Below are positions 25,201 through 33,652 of a stretch of DNA of 64,000 nucleotides, piece by piece. Position 1 is the first letter of the stretch. Each line of letters opens with the position of its first letter. Location: the NCBI GenBank assembly GCA_032158295.1, contig CM063261.1, positions 5,514,001-5,578,000 on the forward strand, written 5' to 3'. A program made the translations under genes and the position numbers. Origin of the DNA: Pycnopodia helianthoides (taxonomy: Eukaryota; Echinodermata; Asteroidea; Forcipulatida; Asteriidae). The notes below the pieces were generated by a model. The model saw nothing but the letters and a program-made list of their open reading frames with translations, did no database searches and had not been told where the DNA came from.

Positions 25201-25542
25201 TTCAAAAGAGAACTCCAGGTGCAGAAACGTGAATGGCGAAAAGTTTTGTATAGGTCTAGGATTTTGTACATGTGATGTAGCTCCATTTCATGGAGACGAT
25301 CAGATCGAACCTCATATTTCATAACTCTAGAAGTATACATCCACCATCCTCGGGTTCATAAACAGTCATATATCAATATCAGATATGACCATGATGACCG
25401 TACCTTCCAATCTTTGAATCTTCGCTTTCACTGAGATGACGGTTTCGAACGGAGACACCCGAAGCTCGAAAACAGTACCTGTCAGTGTCTCAATAAAGAG
25501 TTCCATGATGTCAGCATATTCGGGGTACTCAAAATACTCCAT
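10143..25542 (-). CDS. ZFAND4: ZFAND4/ANUBL1 ortholog, nine coding exons
   Basis: Whole gene from start codon (25540-25542) to stop (10143-10145). Joined exons give a ubiquitin-like domain (exons 1-3, with MELFIETLTGTVFELRVSP and LAMRGGPINTRR), a conserved block in exon 4, a low-complexity basic/serine-rich middle (exons 5-6), and a C-terminal AN1 zinc finger (exons 8-9) ending KLPKI, as in vertebrate ZFAND4. Exon phases agree at every junction. The ubiquitin-like plus AN1 layout suggests a role in ubiquitin signalling, but the exact function of this family member is poorly known. The middle is shorter than in human: about 547 residues if exon 6 were in frame, against about 727 in human from memory. 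Exon 6 is 701 nt, so one base seems to be missing. As read, translation would stop after about 303 residues, before the zinc finger. Confidence 0.9.
10580..10796 (-). repeat. tRNA-like SINE fragment between short direct repeats
   Basis: The complement of 10661-10671 is a B-box-like GGTTCAAATCA. A ~60-bp segment starting agtaataaaccacaa occurs on both sides (about 10585 and 10738). This suggests duplicated SINE units or a SINE inserted in a repeat. The A box is poor. It lies in intron 8 of ZFAND4. Confidence 0.4.
10797..10974 (-). repeat. tRNA-derived SINE
   Basis: On the minus strand the head reads TGGCAAAGTGGT (A box, about 10961-10972) and GGTTCGAATCC (B box, near 10914-10925), the internal RNA polymerase III promoter of tRNA-derived SINEs. 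An unrelated AT-rich body runs down to about 10800. It lies within intron 8 of ZFAND4 in the same orientation as the gene. Confidence 0.7.
10975..11122. mobile_element. Small TIR MITE (GGGCTYGATWTCACAAA ends)
   Basis: The left end gggctcgatatcacaaag and the complement of the right end (gggcttgatttcacaaaa) form imperfect inverted repeats that continue through gcactaagatt / cgctaagatt. It is 148 bp, non-coding, and next to the SINE. Another element with related ends (GGGGYCGATTTCACAAA) lies at 41895-42042. Confidence 0.65.
11160..11292 (-). CDS. ZFAND4: ZFAND4 exon 8 (first half of AN1 finger)
   Basis: 133 nt after acceptor CACTGTAG. It encodes a basic linker (TTKKKTSKR) and the first metal ligands of the AN1 finger, CSLCNKKTGLATSYQC. 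It ends in phase 2 at donor AG|GTAATT. Confidence 0.92.
11293..12034 (-). other. ZFAND4 intron 7
   Basis: Intron between exons 7 and 8. Nothing recognised apart from the splice borders. Confidence 0.5.
12035..12086 (-). CDS. ZFAND4: ZFAND4 exon 7 (52-nt micro-exon)
   Basis: Short exon with a strong acceptor (TTTCTTTCTGCAG) and donor (GTAAGTAATG). It is required to bridge phase 0 after exon 6 to phase 1 before exon 8, and it encodes SAHSIRGRLSGPRDGRL. It was found by phase logic and splice sites, not by family similarity, so confidence is lower than for the other exons. Confidence 0.75.
12087..13938 (-). other. ZFAND4 intron 6
   Basis: 1.85-kb intron. It contains the gactagt-rich repeat at 12262-12665. 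No other exon with good borders was seen. Confidence 0.5.
12262..12665. repeat. ACTAGTGAAATTCACTAC repeat with internal hairpin
   Basis: The segment actagtgaaattcactac occurs at about 12270 and 12493, and gactttgacactagtcg occurs at about 12538 and again at about 12645. A perfect 16-bp hairpin sits inside (arms 12391-12406 and 12428-12443, stem AAAGTTGCTTACTGCA). It is probably a decayed transposon; the superfamily is not clear. Confidence 0.5.
13939..14639 (-). CDS. ZFAND4: ZFAND4 exon 6, with apparent frameshift
   Basis: Starts after acceptor TTTTGTAG with KHKTPHPPTTVRPKS and ends at a strong GTAAGT donor. The length of 701 nt is not a multiple of three although both borders must be phase 0. 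The first part reads in one frame until a stop at 14349-14351. The later part (for example SRAERRLRTSDKCHSP, then NMLPSSTATVMHEMRPN) reads in a frame shifted by one missing base and is open back to a stop at 14470-14472. The shift therefore lies between about 14352 and 14469. No GT-AG mini-intron of suitable length fits. Sequencing error, real allele defect, or an undetected unusual intron remain possible. Confidence 0.8.
14640..15994 (-). other. ZFAND4 intron 5
   Basis: Intron with no recognised gene. A 143-codon plus-strand reading frame at 15439-15870 has low-complexity content and no domain signature, so I do not call it. Confidence 0.5.
15995..16142 (-). CDS. ZFAND4: ZFAND4 exon 5
   Basis: 148 nt after acceptor GTTCCAG. 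An acidic run (MYEEEEDEGR) is followed by MSKMKLLRAKMETLSIGKK, which matches the family's MKLL.AKME segment. It ends in phase 0 at donor AAG|GTCAGT. Confidence 0.9.
16143..18692 (-). other. ZFAND4 intron 4
   Basis: 2.55-kb intron. Apart from the hairpin at 17113-17166, nothing recognised. Confidence 0.5.
17113..17166. ncRNA. Candidate hairpin RNA (miRNA-like) in ZFAND4 intron 4
   Basis: A 54-nt inverted repeat. The 5' arm (17113-17135, begins TTGTGTGCCTGGAAG) pairs with the 3' arm (17144-17166, ends CTTCCAGGCACACAA) through 15 perfect pairs plus about 7 more with one mismatch, around an 8-nt loop. Size and pairing resemble a microRNA precursor, but a short palindromic MITE would look the same. 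No expression evidence is available. Confidence 0.3.
18693..18882 (-). CDS. ZFAND4: ZFAND4 exon 4 (conserved block)
   Basis: 190 nt after acceptor TTCAAAG. It encodes a block including MEDPAIREMAEYMEANRDEI and EGDQLNFFRVVDRGDGTLTP, strongly conserved after the ubiquitin-like domain. It ends in phase 2 at donor AG|GTATGA. Confidence 0.93.
18883..19981 (-). other. ZFAND4 intron 3
   Basis: Intron with nothing recognised. Confidence 0.5.
19982..20049 (-). CDS. ZFAND4: ZFAND4 exon 3 (end of ubiquitin-like domain)
   Basis: 68 nt after acceptor CATTAG, encoding SLKLVLAMRGGPINTRR. It ends in phase 1 at donor A|GTAAGT. The LAMRGGPINTRR stretch is highly characteristic of the ZFAND4 family. Confidence 0.92.
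20153..20397. mobile_element. TTAA-flanked MITE
   Basis: 245 bp between TTAA at 20149-20152 and 20398-20401. The ends are imperfect inverted repeats (left aggcaaagaatacctttag, right complement agggaatgtatacctttg). A homologous interior (aaactaacctgtgaaaa...aaaaggtgg) occurs at 51205-51440. Confidence 0.65.
20924..20961. other. Perfect 16-bp hairpin in ZFAND4 intron 2
   Basis: Arms 20924-20939 (gactttcaaggtaaat) and 20946-20961 are perfectly complementary around a 6-nt loop. Function unknown. The stem is short for a microRNA precursor. Confidence 0.6.
21625..21700 (-). CDS. ZFAND4: ZFAND4 exon 2 (ubiquitin-like domain)
   Basis: 76 nt after acceptor ATGCAG, encoding GIPISQQHLIWRSVELEDDY, the middle of the ubiquitin-like domain. 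It ends in phase 2 at donor GG|GTATGG. Confidence 0.9.
23287..23941. mobile_element. Palindromic MITE, copy 2
   Basis: Same family as 5022-5645: starts tagccctggtaggacgtcag and ends ggagtccaacctgggcta, with the same terminal hairpins and inverted inner arms. It is flanked by CTAG-like sequence. Confidence 0.7.
23942..24085. repeat. Tandem duplication of the MITE right end
   Basis: The last ~144 bp of the MITE (from ...aatatgtgagtcaagtttcag to ...aacctgggcta) is repeated directly after the element, almost without change (for example the same acaaaaatgttaacataaaa). The duplication is therefore recent compared with the divergence between the two MITE copies. Confidence 0.75.
24780..25335. mobile_element. 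Inverted-repeat element (~210-bp arms)
   Basis: Left arm about 24797-25005 and right arm about 25105-25316 are inverted copies, sharing for example ggttcgatc, gctacatcacatgtac and ctgcacctggagttctcttt. A ~100-bp unpaired centre separates them. No coding capacity. Superfamily not clear. Confidence 0.7.
25404..25542 (-). CDS. ZFAND4: ZFAND4 exon 1 (start, ubiquitin-like domain)
   Basis: 139 nt. The ATG is followed by MEYFEYPEYADIMELFIETL, which matches the start of the family's ubiquitin-like fold. It ends in phase 1 at donor G|GTACGG. An internal ATG (residue 13, MELFIETL) would be an alternative start. An upstream stop or 5' UTR intron was not resolved. Confidence 0.88.
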
Positions 25543-25603
25543 GGCCCCGGTACGATGCCGTTAACTGTCACTGAACATAAGACTAACATTTAACGGCGAC
25601 ACC

Positions 25604-25837
25604 ATGAACGTCGACATTTTCAATATCTGTTTTGGCAGCAGTGACCAACAATGGCAATGCCCAAGGTGTGTCTGTCTGTTGCACTTGAAGAAAGGTCTGA
25701 TGAGTGCCGACCGTGCAATGAATTCACTGTCTGCTGTCCGTCGTCAACATTCAGCGACGATTAATAATACGAGCAAATGTACTTTCAAAGAATTCCCTTT
25801 CAAACGCTTCTTTTACGCCTTCTCTCGTCTCTCATAA
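25604..25837 (+). CDS. Small uncertain ORF divergent from ZFAND4
   Basis: A 77-codon frame whose ATG sits in a fair initiation context (gacaccATGaac), 62 bp from the ZFAND4 start and on the opposite strand. It contains a CPRCVCLLHLKKG segment but no family I recognise. It could be a first exon of a divergent gene or chance. Confidence 0.15.
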   Translation: MNVDIFNICFGSSDQQWQCPRCVCLLHLKKGLMSADRAMNSLSAVRRQHSATINNTSKCTFKEFPFKRFFYAFSRLS

Positions 25838-25935
25838 TTACTACATCACATGTGTCGTATCTTTTTAAGAATTGAAGAGACATCCCATCTTGTTCAACCG
25901 CCTTTCTTTCGCCACATTTTCCACGAAATATCTTA

Positions 25936-26121
25936 CAAAATCAGTTTTCGCACAACTCCCAGACGTAGACGGCCACCATTAAAACCCTTTGCATATGTCA
26001 TGTGTATGAAAAATAGCTGCGGAATGTTTTCGATCCTCTCATAATCTATCGTTGGTTCCGTTTCAACATCCTCTGGTAGTGCAATGCTAGTTGGGGTTCG
26101 TCGTTCGTCATAATGAGGCAC
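25936..26121 (-). CDS. Small exon-like ORF upstream of ZFAND4
   Basis: ATG-initiated frame of about 62 codons beginning MPHYDERRTPTSIALPEDVE and followed by a donor-like GTAAGA. Non-repetitive, coding-like composition. It could be an upstream exon of a ZFAND4 transcript or a separate gene. I do not recognise it. Confidence 0.2.
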
Positions 26122-26328
26122 TACCAGCTAAACAATATCAGACGAATGTCAAAGGTACCCGGATGAAAATCTCCATTAGCAACCAAGTCACGTGATATAG
26201 TTAACTTGCTGCTGCTGCATGCAGGAGATGGTAGAGACTTGATTTCAAGTCTGAGATCATGGTTATTTCTCTGTATCAGCCACGCAAAACGCCCCCACAC
26301 AGATTAGCTACCAAACGCCCTAATAGTC

Positions 26329-28090
26329 TAGTCAATCTAAGCAAAAAAATGGCTTGACCTAGACAAAATTGCAACAGAAATGATTTTGTTTGCAACAGTC
26401 TCTCAAAACCCTCCAAAACAACATATCAAAAAAGTAGAAAAAAGTAAGCAGGGGAAATATGCATAATTTGCATAAATTAAAAATTCCCGTTTTCGCCTCT
26501 ATTTACACTAATGCAGGTATACATACGCCCTGGTAGTAGTAAAATTGATATACTTTTCACCTCAAATTTGCATGCAAATGTCTCTTGAAACCCTCCAAAA
26601 CAAGATATCAAAAAAAGTAGAAAACAGGAATTACGGAAAATATGCATAATTTGCATAAGTTTAAAATGTTGTTTTCGCCTCTATTTTCACTTATGTATGT
26701 GTGCACACGCCCTGATAGTTGTAGAATTGATATCAATATCCTATCAAATTTTCATGCAAATGTCTCTAGAAACCAGGAACCCTCCCAAACAAAGTTTCAA
26801 AAATATTCAAAGTATCAAAGGTGCCAATACATTTTAATTAAATTTGTTTAAAAAGTTACGTGCGTATTATGCACTAACAAGGAATGCAATATTGACTGCT
26901 CCTTTAAGTGATGTTTGACGCCTTGGACTGGGCACCACTGGGTCAGAAGATGTTAGGGAGGTTCAAACTTTACAAAATTATTATGTCTAGCCCGGTCAGG
27001 GGGTTCCAGTATTTTTTAATTAAATTTATTTAATTAGGATTACGTGCGTATTACAATGCACTATGAAATATTGATGCCCTTTAAGTTATGTTGACGCCTT
27101 GGACTGGGCACCACTAGGTCAGAAGATATTAGGAGGTTTCCCAACTTTACAAAATTATTATCTTCTGACCTAGTGGTGCCAGTCGATCCAAGGTGTCAAA
27201 CATAATTTGAAGGGGCAGTCAAATATTTCATTAATTTATAGTGCATTGTAATACGCAAAAAGTATTTAATTAAAAGTTACTGGAACCCCCATTGACCGGG
27301 CTAGGCATAATAATTTTGTAAATTTTGGAACCTCCCTAACATCTTCTGACCCAGTGGTGCCTGGTCCAAGGCGTCAAACTTAATTTAAAGGGGCAGTCAA
27401 ATATTTCATTAATTTATAGCGCATTGTAATACGCACGTAATCCTAATTAAATAAAATTAATTAAAAAATACTGGAACCCCATGACCGGGCTAGAGATAAT
27501 AATTTTGTAAAGTTTGGAACCTCCCTAACATCTTCTGACCCAGTGGTGCCCGGTCCAAGGCGTCAAACATAATTTAAAGGGGCAGTCAAATATTTCATTA
27601 ATTATGGTGCATTGTAATACGCATGTAATCCTAATTAAAAAGAAATTAATTTAAAAATTTCGGAACCCCCATGACCGGGCTAAAGATAATAATTTTGTAA
27701 CGTTTGGAACCTCCCTAACATCTTCTGACCCAGTGGTGCCCGGTCCAAGGCGTCAAACATCACTTAAAGGATGTTTAATTTATGCAAATTATGCATGTTT
27801 CCTGTACTACCTTTTCTACTTTTTTGATACTTTGTTTTGAAGGGTACCAAGAGACTTTTGCATGCAAATTTGATGTGAAAATTAGATAAATTATACTACT
27901 ATCAGGGCGTATGCATACAAACATTAGTGAAAATAGAGGGGAAAACGGCAATTTTTAATTTATGCAAATCACTAGCCAAGTATAATTCCTGCTTACTTTT
28001 TTCACTTTTGGATATGTTGTTTGGAGGGTTCAAAGATGTTGCAAAAAATCATTTCTGTTGCAATTGTCTAGGTCAAACACAGATTGACTA
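26329..28090. mobile_element. Foldback-type palindromic element with internal tandem units
   Basis: Left arm (26329 to about 27160) and right arm (27162-28090) are inverted copies ending in tagtcaatct / agattgacta, with ttgacctagac-type ends just inside. The right arm carries three ~190-bp tandem units, with cttctgaccyagtggtgcc at 27162, 27343, 27532 and 27722. The left arm has fewer units, and the outer part of the left arm has two ~190-bp repeats (about 26395 and 26580). Unequal tandem repeats inside long inverted arms resemble foldback transposons. No reading frame encodes a transposase. Confidence 0.75.
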
Positions 28091-28201
28091 TATATCACAA
28101 ACTCAGACTTGACCCCTTGTGTGACAAGTATTCATTTATTCACAACTGAAATTACATAACACATTGATGCGAGAGAGATGACCACCATGAGCCACAAATA
28201 C

Positions 28202-28468
28202 CATAGAGTTATATAGAACTGGGGCGCTACTGCCAGCTACGTGATCGTGCGCGGTGGGCGCCAGTTTTAAGGTACCACTACCATTACTTTACTGTACGCA
28301 AAACAACAACATAAACACCGAGCGCGTGATGCGTGCATTTACCATACGCACATCGTATACTTCGTACTCAATTTTGCCCTCTATTAAATGGCGCTCGTGT
28401 CTCCTTGCGGTCCCGGCGCGTTTGTGCACGCAGTGTTGCCAGGGCCCTCTAGTTCTTATAACTCTATG
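28202..28468. mobile_element. Small P-like MITE (CATAGAGTTATA ends)
   Basis: Inverted ends catagagttatatagaact (left) and the complement catagagttataagaacta (right), 267 bp. Flanks cacaaatac / cacaaaac could be a worn 8-bp duplication. Ends resemble those of the MITE at 39038-39725. Confidence 0.5.
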
Positions 28469-28511
28469 CACAAAACCCATGTTGGCCGCGTCTATTACTA
28501 TAGGTTACAAT

Positions 28512-29737
28512 CATTGATCTACATTATACTGACTGGATAGGACAACTCAGCGCGTTTGTGCACGTTCGATGATCGCTGTTATGGCTAAGCGCGTAGTCGT
28601 TGCAAGGGGTATTTGCGTGAAAGTACGCAAGTATAAAATTAATATTCATTTGTTTATGATAATTTTTCTTTTTGGAGAGAGTTTCTTAATCTAGATTGAT
28701 ATTTCATCAATTAATTGATATAGGCCTAGCTAGAGCATGAACGCATATTTGTTTTTAAAGTATCAAGCACATTAGAAAACTTCGAGGTCCAATCTTAAAA
28801 ACCAATAAATTTGGAATAAGAGAAATTGTGGCTAATGTGACCGTTTAATAAATAAACAAGACTCTCGCACATAGATAGTGGTTTATTCAATACAAAATTA
28901 TGACTTTTTTTCAATGAGGTGCCAGTTTAGCTCCATTTATTTAATATTTACAATTAGAAAGTTAGATAATTGCCACATGGAAAGTAAAACTGAAAAAACC
29001 ATAACTGTGTATTCATCTTATCAGAAATTTAATTAGTTACACACGAAACAGAAACGCTAAAACGTAAAAAAAGAGAGAAGTGAAGACTATAAGCAGGAAA
29101 ACGTAACGTAAAGGTTCAGTCTGCCAATGAAAATATTCCTAAAAATTTCAGACAGGCAATCACGAGAAAATGTCAAAAACAAAAACAACTTTGAATTCAA
29201 TCAAATTTAATTTAATTCAAAAGCATTGAAGTTTACACCTACACAGAAAAACAAAACCCAAACAAAAGGTGTCCGCCCTTGTTGGCCCGAACACCTATAC
29301 ACAATATTGAAGTTTGTATTTAAAAAACAATATACAGGCCTAAAATACTGTTTTGAAAACAGCATAACCAAGTAATAGTGTTAGTGTTCGTTTTTTCTGC
29401 AGACTACACCACTTACCTGTGAAAGGAAATCCGATTTTCTCGTCCGTACATAGCTCCTGAAGAAGAGCAACCTACCGCAACACAAGCCTTTACCATTTTT
29501 GCAGCATAAAACTTGTGTTTGACTACGGTGTCATCCCTTGTTTTACATAACGGAACACTTAAATACGGCAAAAAACGGAACAATATTTGTCCACGACCTC
29601 GTAAATCATTTATTTGCGTTGCGTTCAGACTCATGCGCCGCCTCGCCGTTTAAATTCAAAAGCCCCACTTGCAAACGCGCGCGTTCGCCATATTTACGCA
29701 CAGTCGTCCTATCCAGTCAGTATAATGTAGATCAATG
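28512..29737 (-). mobile_element. P-like DNA transposon, internally deleted
   Basis: Perfect 32-bp terminal inverted repeats (28512-28543 and 29706-29737, beginning CATTGATCTACATTATACTG) are flanked by a perfect 8-bp target duplication gttacaat (28504-28511 and 29738-29745). Both sizes match P elements (31-bp TIR, 8-bp duplication). A THAP-domain exon lies near the 29737 end, as expected for P transposase. At 1226 bp the element is far too short for a whole transposase, so it is a non-autonomous deletion derivative. Confidence 0.8.
29417..29496 (-). CDS. THAP-domain first exon of the P-like element
   Basis: ATG followed by VKACVAVGCSSSG...RISFH and then a strong GTAAGT donor. M-x-x-x-C-x4-C with a following ISFHR is the start of a THAP (C2CH zinc) DNA-binding domain, found in P transposases and in host THAP proteins. 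The remaining THAP residues (CxxH and AVPTIF-type parts) would lie in a later exon, which I could not find inside the element. An in-frame upstream extension exists but ATG at 29494-29496 best fits the domain. Confidence 0.7.
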
Positions 29738-29745
29738 GTTACAAT

Positions 29746-30292
29746 CACATCAGCATTTTCTGTAAAATCTCATTGGTCTCAACTTGATTTTAGTTTTGTA
29801 CAGTGCTTGGTACGTATGGTATTTATAATTCATAGCAAATACAATAGTACAAGATCTTAAACTGTTGAAAAATAAACGTAATATAATAACTGATTCTTAC
29901 TAGACGAAAAACTGTTAACCTATGGTTTGAATGGAATCAATTTTTATTTTTATTTATTTTAATATAAAAACTAGAATCGATTTGTATGTGTTTTTTAAAT
30001 TCTAAACTCACTTTGAATTACTGAGCAGATGCAGATTAGTTACATTGTGCGTCAATGTTGTATTTCTGTTTTGTATCCCGTGGTATCAACGGTTAAACGG
30101 TTTGAATATGCATTTTATTGAAGGCTTCTGCGATTCTGACCAATCAGAGTGTTCCGTCCAGAGTGTAAAACCGATGAATAAGATTCACAAGTCTGTGATC
30201 GTAGGCTAAAACGCAGTAATACAGAAAGTATTGAAACAAAGACACGTTTAAGAAATATTGGAAAAGAGAAACCCACATTTTTGTTCAAGAAA
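29746..30292. other. No gene seen
   Basis: AT-rich spacer between two transposons with nothing recognised. Confidence 0.5.
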
Positions 30293-30296
30293 TTAA

Positions 30297-33136
30297 GAGT
30301 AAGGGACTGTAAATATCAATGATAGGGTGGCCACGGTCAAAAATAGATTTTCTTCATACTTTCATAATTGGTGGACCTTTGCCCCAAACTAACAAATATG
30401 GACAAAATTTCAAAAAAATCACTTCGTTGCTATGGCAACAGCCAAAACAAGAATGTAGGCTAATTTTGCAATTTTTTCAACTTTTAAATAGTGAAATTTT
30501 CCTATTTTCAAAGCCGCGTTACAATTAAACAGGATGCAGAAAACTATTTTTCTTATGAGTTATGAATAGGTTGGTTCTTAGCGTCTGCATTTAATGTATA
30601 AAAATAATCACCAGGTTTGTAGGTGGGTTATACCATTCATTTGAAATAGGGGTGTTTTTTAAAACTTTTCCTAGGTAATAAAAATACAATTTTTTAACAG
30701 CTCATAACCCATATGGTAGTACTCCGATTTCGAAATCGACCACATATTGTTGAGATGAGACCCTGGTCAAGTGGAAAATTAAAAAAAATGCTGGGGAAAA
30801 AAACTTTTTTCTTCGCAGTGTAGCCTGACACTTTCCCATTTTTTCGAAATTCATTGCAAGGCTTATACTTGATGTATAATGATGTGAAAACAAAACTTCA
30901 AACTTCGTTCATGTTTTAATAAATGTTTATTGAAAAAACAATTTTTTTTTTTATCAAATTAGATCAGCTGAAATAAATCAGTTACAATAAACCACGGGAG
31001 TGATGCCATAATTGGGGCGTAACCAGAAAGGGGGAATGATTGCATTCACCTCCCAATATTTGTGTTATTTCTTTAACCTGCAGCTGATTACCTTGAAACT
31101 TATAAATTTACCTAAACTTTCGGGTCAAACTATAATATCTTGGTATTTTTGTTGTTGCCATGGCAACCACAGTGAAACAGGATATATTGAACTTTTCTAA
31201 AAGTTTGACAAATAAGTAGTATGGTATTATGTGGTATACTTAAATGGCAGATAATAAGACAGGCAAGGAACAGGGGTACACTGTACGGTGTTCTATCTTT
31301 ACTGGAACTATTATTTACAAAAAGTTGTAAAGAATGTGATAATTAAAGCCAACAATAAACCAACAATAAACTTTTGCCAAAAATGAGAAAGGTTTGCCAA
31401 TGTTAAGGGGTGTGTACAACATTGGTAAGATTGAAATAACAAACGTTCACAGATTTGCACATAACTTACATGGTATAAAGATGGTCATGGTGGTAAACTT
31501 CCCTTGAAACAGTTTTGCTTGAAATGCTATAGTTTTTAGGAAATTAGTAAAACTATTAGTCTTTATCACTGGTGATAAAATCCGATGTTTGAAAACAGTG
31601 AAAACATATAATGGGGGTTTTCACTGTTTTCTCATGACTCCAAAGACCGATTAAGCGTAACAGTTCACAGGTTTGTTATTTTATGTCTATGTTGGGTCAC
31701 ATAAAGTGCGGATACTAGTCTTTGAAAATTACCAATGTTGTAAATGTACTTTAAGCAATTTTTGCTTTTTGCCAGAAATAACATATTTTCAGATCTTTCA
31801 AGCAAACTTTTTTTAAAACCTACATAACATACCCCCCCGACAAAAAAATTGTATATACATTTATGTATACATAAAACTTGTAGGGGAGATGGCCTTAGCT
31901 TTCGACCCAAACAGGACCTTCGTCAGAGGCATTAACAAGAACAAACACAAACATATCCATTTATAGCAAAAAAAGAGGAGCGAGGATTAAGGGAAGTCAA
32001 TTGTTGGAAGATGTTCTGAAAGAACAGGCATATGTAAAAACGAATAAAAACAAAGAACAAGCAACTCAAAGGGATCACAACGAAGGGATACCACAACAAA
32101 AAGTTTCTTACTACAATATGTATGTATAAATGTATAAAAAAGAACATATCTTTCTCTATAGTCTTGTTTAAATAAAACCAATAATAATATTAAAAAACAC
32201 ACTTGAAATTTGTGGTTACCAAGATCAACTGAAATGGTTACCATAGTAACAACATAACTTTGCCAAAACTGCTACTCTGACAGCTACAGCCTTGGGAACT
32301 CAATTAATTCAGCAAGTTCCATGGTAACGAGATGCACAATTTAAAATTGACAGGGAAAGTATTGGAGGCTCATTATTGTCCGCCCCCGCCCCCACCCCAC
32401 CCCCCCCACACACCCAATAGTGTTAAACCCCAGTTATGACAATACTCAAGTGGTTTATTTTAAATCTGACCATTACATATGATCTTATTTGATAGAAATT
32501 GATATTCTTTACAATAAATATTACTTGCGAATTTTTAATTTCATTTCCATACCATAAAACTTGCGTTAGCCTTGCATTTAATTTAAAAAAAATGAAAAAC
32601 GTCTGCCAACATTAAGGAAAAAAGTTTTTTCCCCAGCCATTTTTTATATTTTCCAAAAGACCAACCTCTCATTCCAACATTATGTGGTGGATGTTAAAAT
32701 CGGAGCACTACCATATTATGTGTTATGAGCTGTCAAAAAAGGGTACAATTTCATATTTTGAAAAGGTCGAAAAACACCCCTATTTGAAAATAATGGTATA
32801 ACCCATCCACATATCTTGTGATTATACATTAAATGCAGATTCTAAGGACCCACCTATCCATAACTTTTAACGAAAATATTTTTATCGATCTTGTTTATTG
32901 GTAAAGCGGCCTTGAAAATGACAAATTTCATTATTCCAAAATCGAAAAAAATGCAAAACTGGCCTACAATCTTATTTTGGCTGTTGCCATAGCAACTAAG
33001 TAATTTTTTTAAAATGTTTTTCCACATTTGTTAGTTTGGGGCAAAGGTCCATCAAATATAACAGTATGAAGGAAATCCATTTTTTGTCCGTGGCCAACAT
33101 TTTCAAAAAATCTTTGATATTTACAGTCCCTTACTC
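30297..33136. mobile_element. Long-TIR DNA element between TTAA sites
   Basis: Ends begin gagtaagggactgtaaatat in inverted orientation. TTAA lies on both sides (30293-30296 and 33137-33140). Inverted arms extend about 600 bp inward (to about 30900 and 32550) with many substitutions. The 1.6-kb centre is unrelated and holds no transposase frame. TTAA targets suggest piggyBac-type mobilisation. The wear between arms suggests an old copy. Confidence 0.7.
31880..31930 (-). ncRNA. Hammerhead-like ribozyme core
   Basis: On the minus strand CTGACGA (31920-31926) is followed by a short stem-capable segment (ggtcc...gggtc, pairing with G-U wobbles) and GAAA (31900-31903), the two conserved strands of a hammerhead core. 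Similar motifs occur at the ends of Penelope-like elements and some SINEs. I did not see a clear cleavage-site strand or a Penelope reading frame nearby, so activity is unproven. Confidence 0.3.
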
Positions 33137-33288
33137 TTAAGAAGAAAGTCAAAATGCAAAACAAAATTTGCATTCTCAACATTTTATCATAAGACAAAAC
33201 AACATTGCGTACCCATTTCAACAACCGTTACCAAGCCAATTCTATATAATGATGACCTCCGAGTGCGCCCTCCATTTACCCCCTTACC

Positions 33289-33560
33289 CTACATTTGCAA
33301 CATTTGTACGCAAGAAGTGCGCCCATCTAGCGGGTGCCGCGCGGCGGTGCGAGATCCGACCGTCCGCTTGCGCTCGGTGACCTCGCCCCCGCTGAGGACG
33401 AGGATACCGCTGGGCTGACATCTTTGGTAGATGTTACTTTCCAAACGCCAGGAGTCGTTCGCTGCTGTGAATAAGGATCCTGCAGCTGGGTTGAGATATG
33501 GGAATTCCTTAGCAACACCCTTAGCAACAGCCATACCTGAGCTGTAGACGCCAATTCGGA
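33289..33560 (-). other. CpG-rich coding-like segment
   Basis: A G+C- and CpG-rich island in AT-rich surroundings. Two minus-strand frames are open through it; one contains GMAVAKGVAKEFPYLNPAAG, the other ends SASGRSDLAPPRGTR and a stop. A CTCAG|GTATGG donor-like site lies near 33540. I recognise no family. It may be an exon, a gene remnant or a CpG island. Confidence 0.25.
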
Positions 33561-33652
33561 ATACGCCCTATCTTCCCCGATTGGAGTCCGGCGGCGTGTC
33601 TACCGGACATTGGTTCACGGGCTGCACTGGTTCACGGGCTGCGTGTCTACCA

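Larger units (their letters stand above)
21701..25403 (-). other. ZFAND4 intron 1
   Basis: 3.7-kb intron containing MITE copy 2 with its tandem partial duplicate (23287-24085) and the inverted-repeat element at 24780-25335. The rest shows no gene. Confidence 0.5.

Noticed and set aside
27162..27780. Regular repeats as a CRISPR array
   Set aside because: Units of about 190 bp without short repeats and unique spacers, in an animal genome, inside a palindrome.
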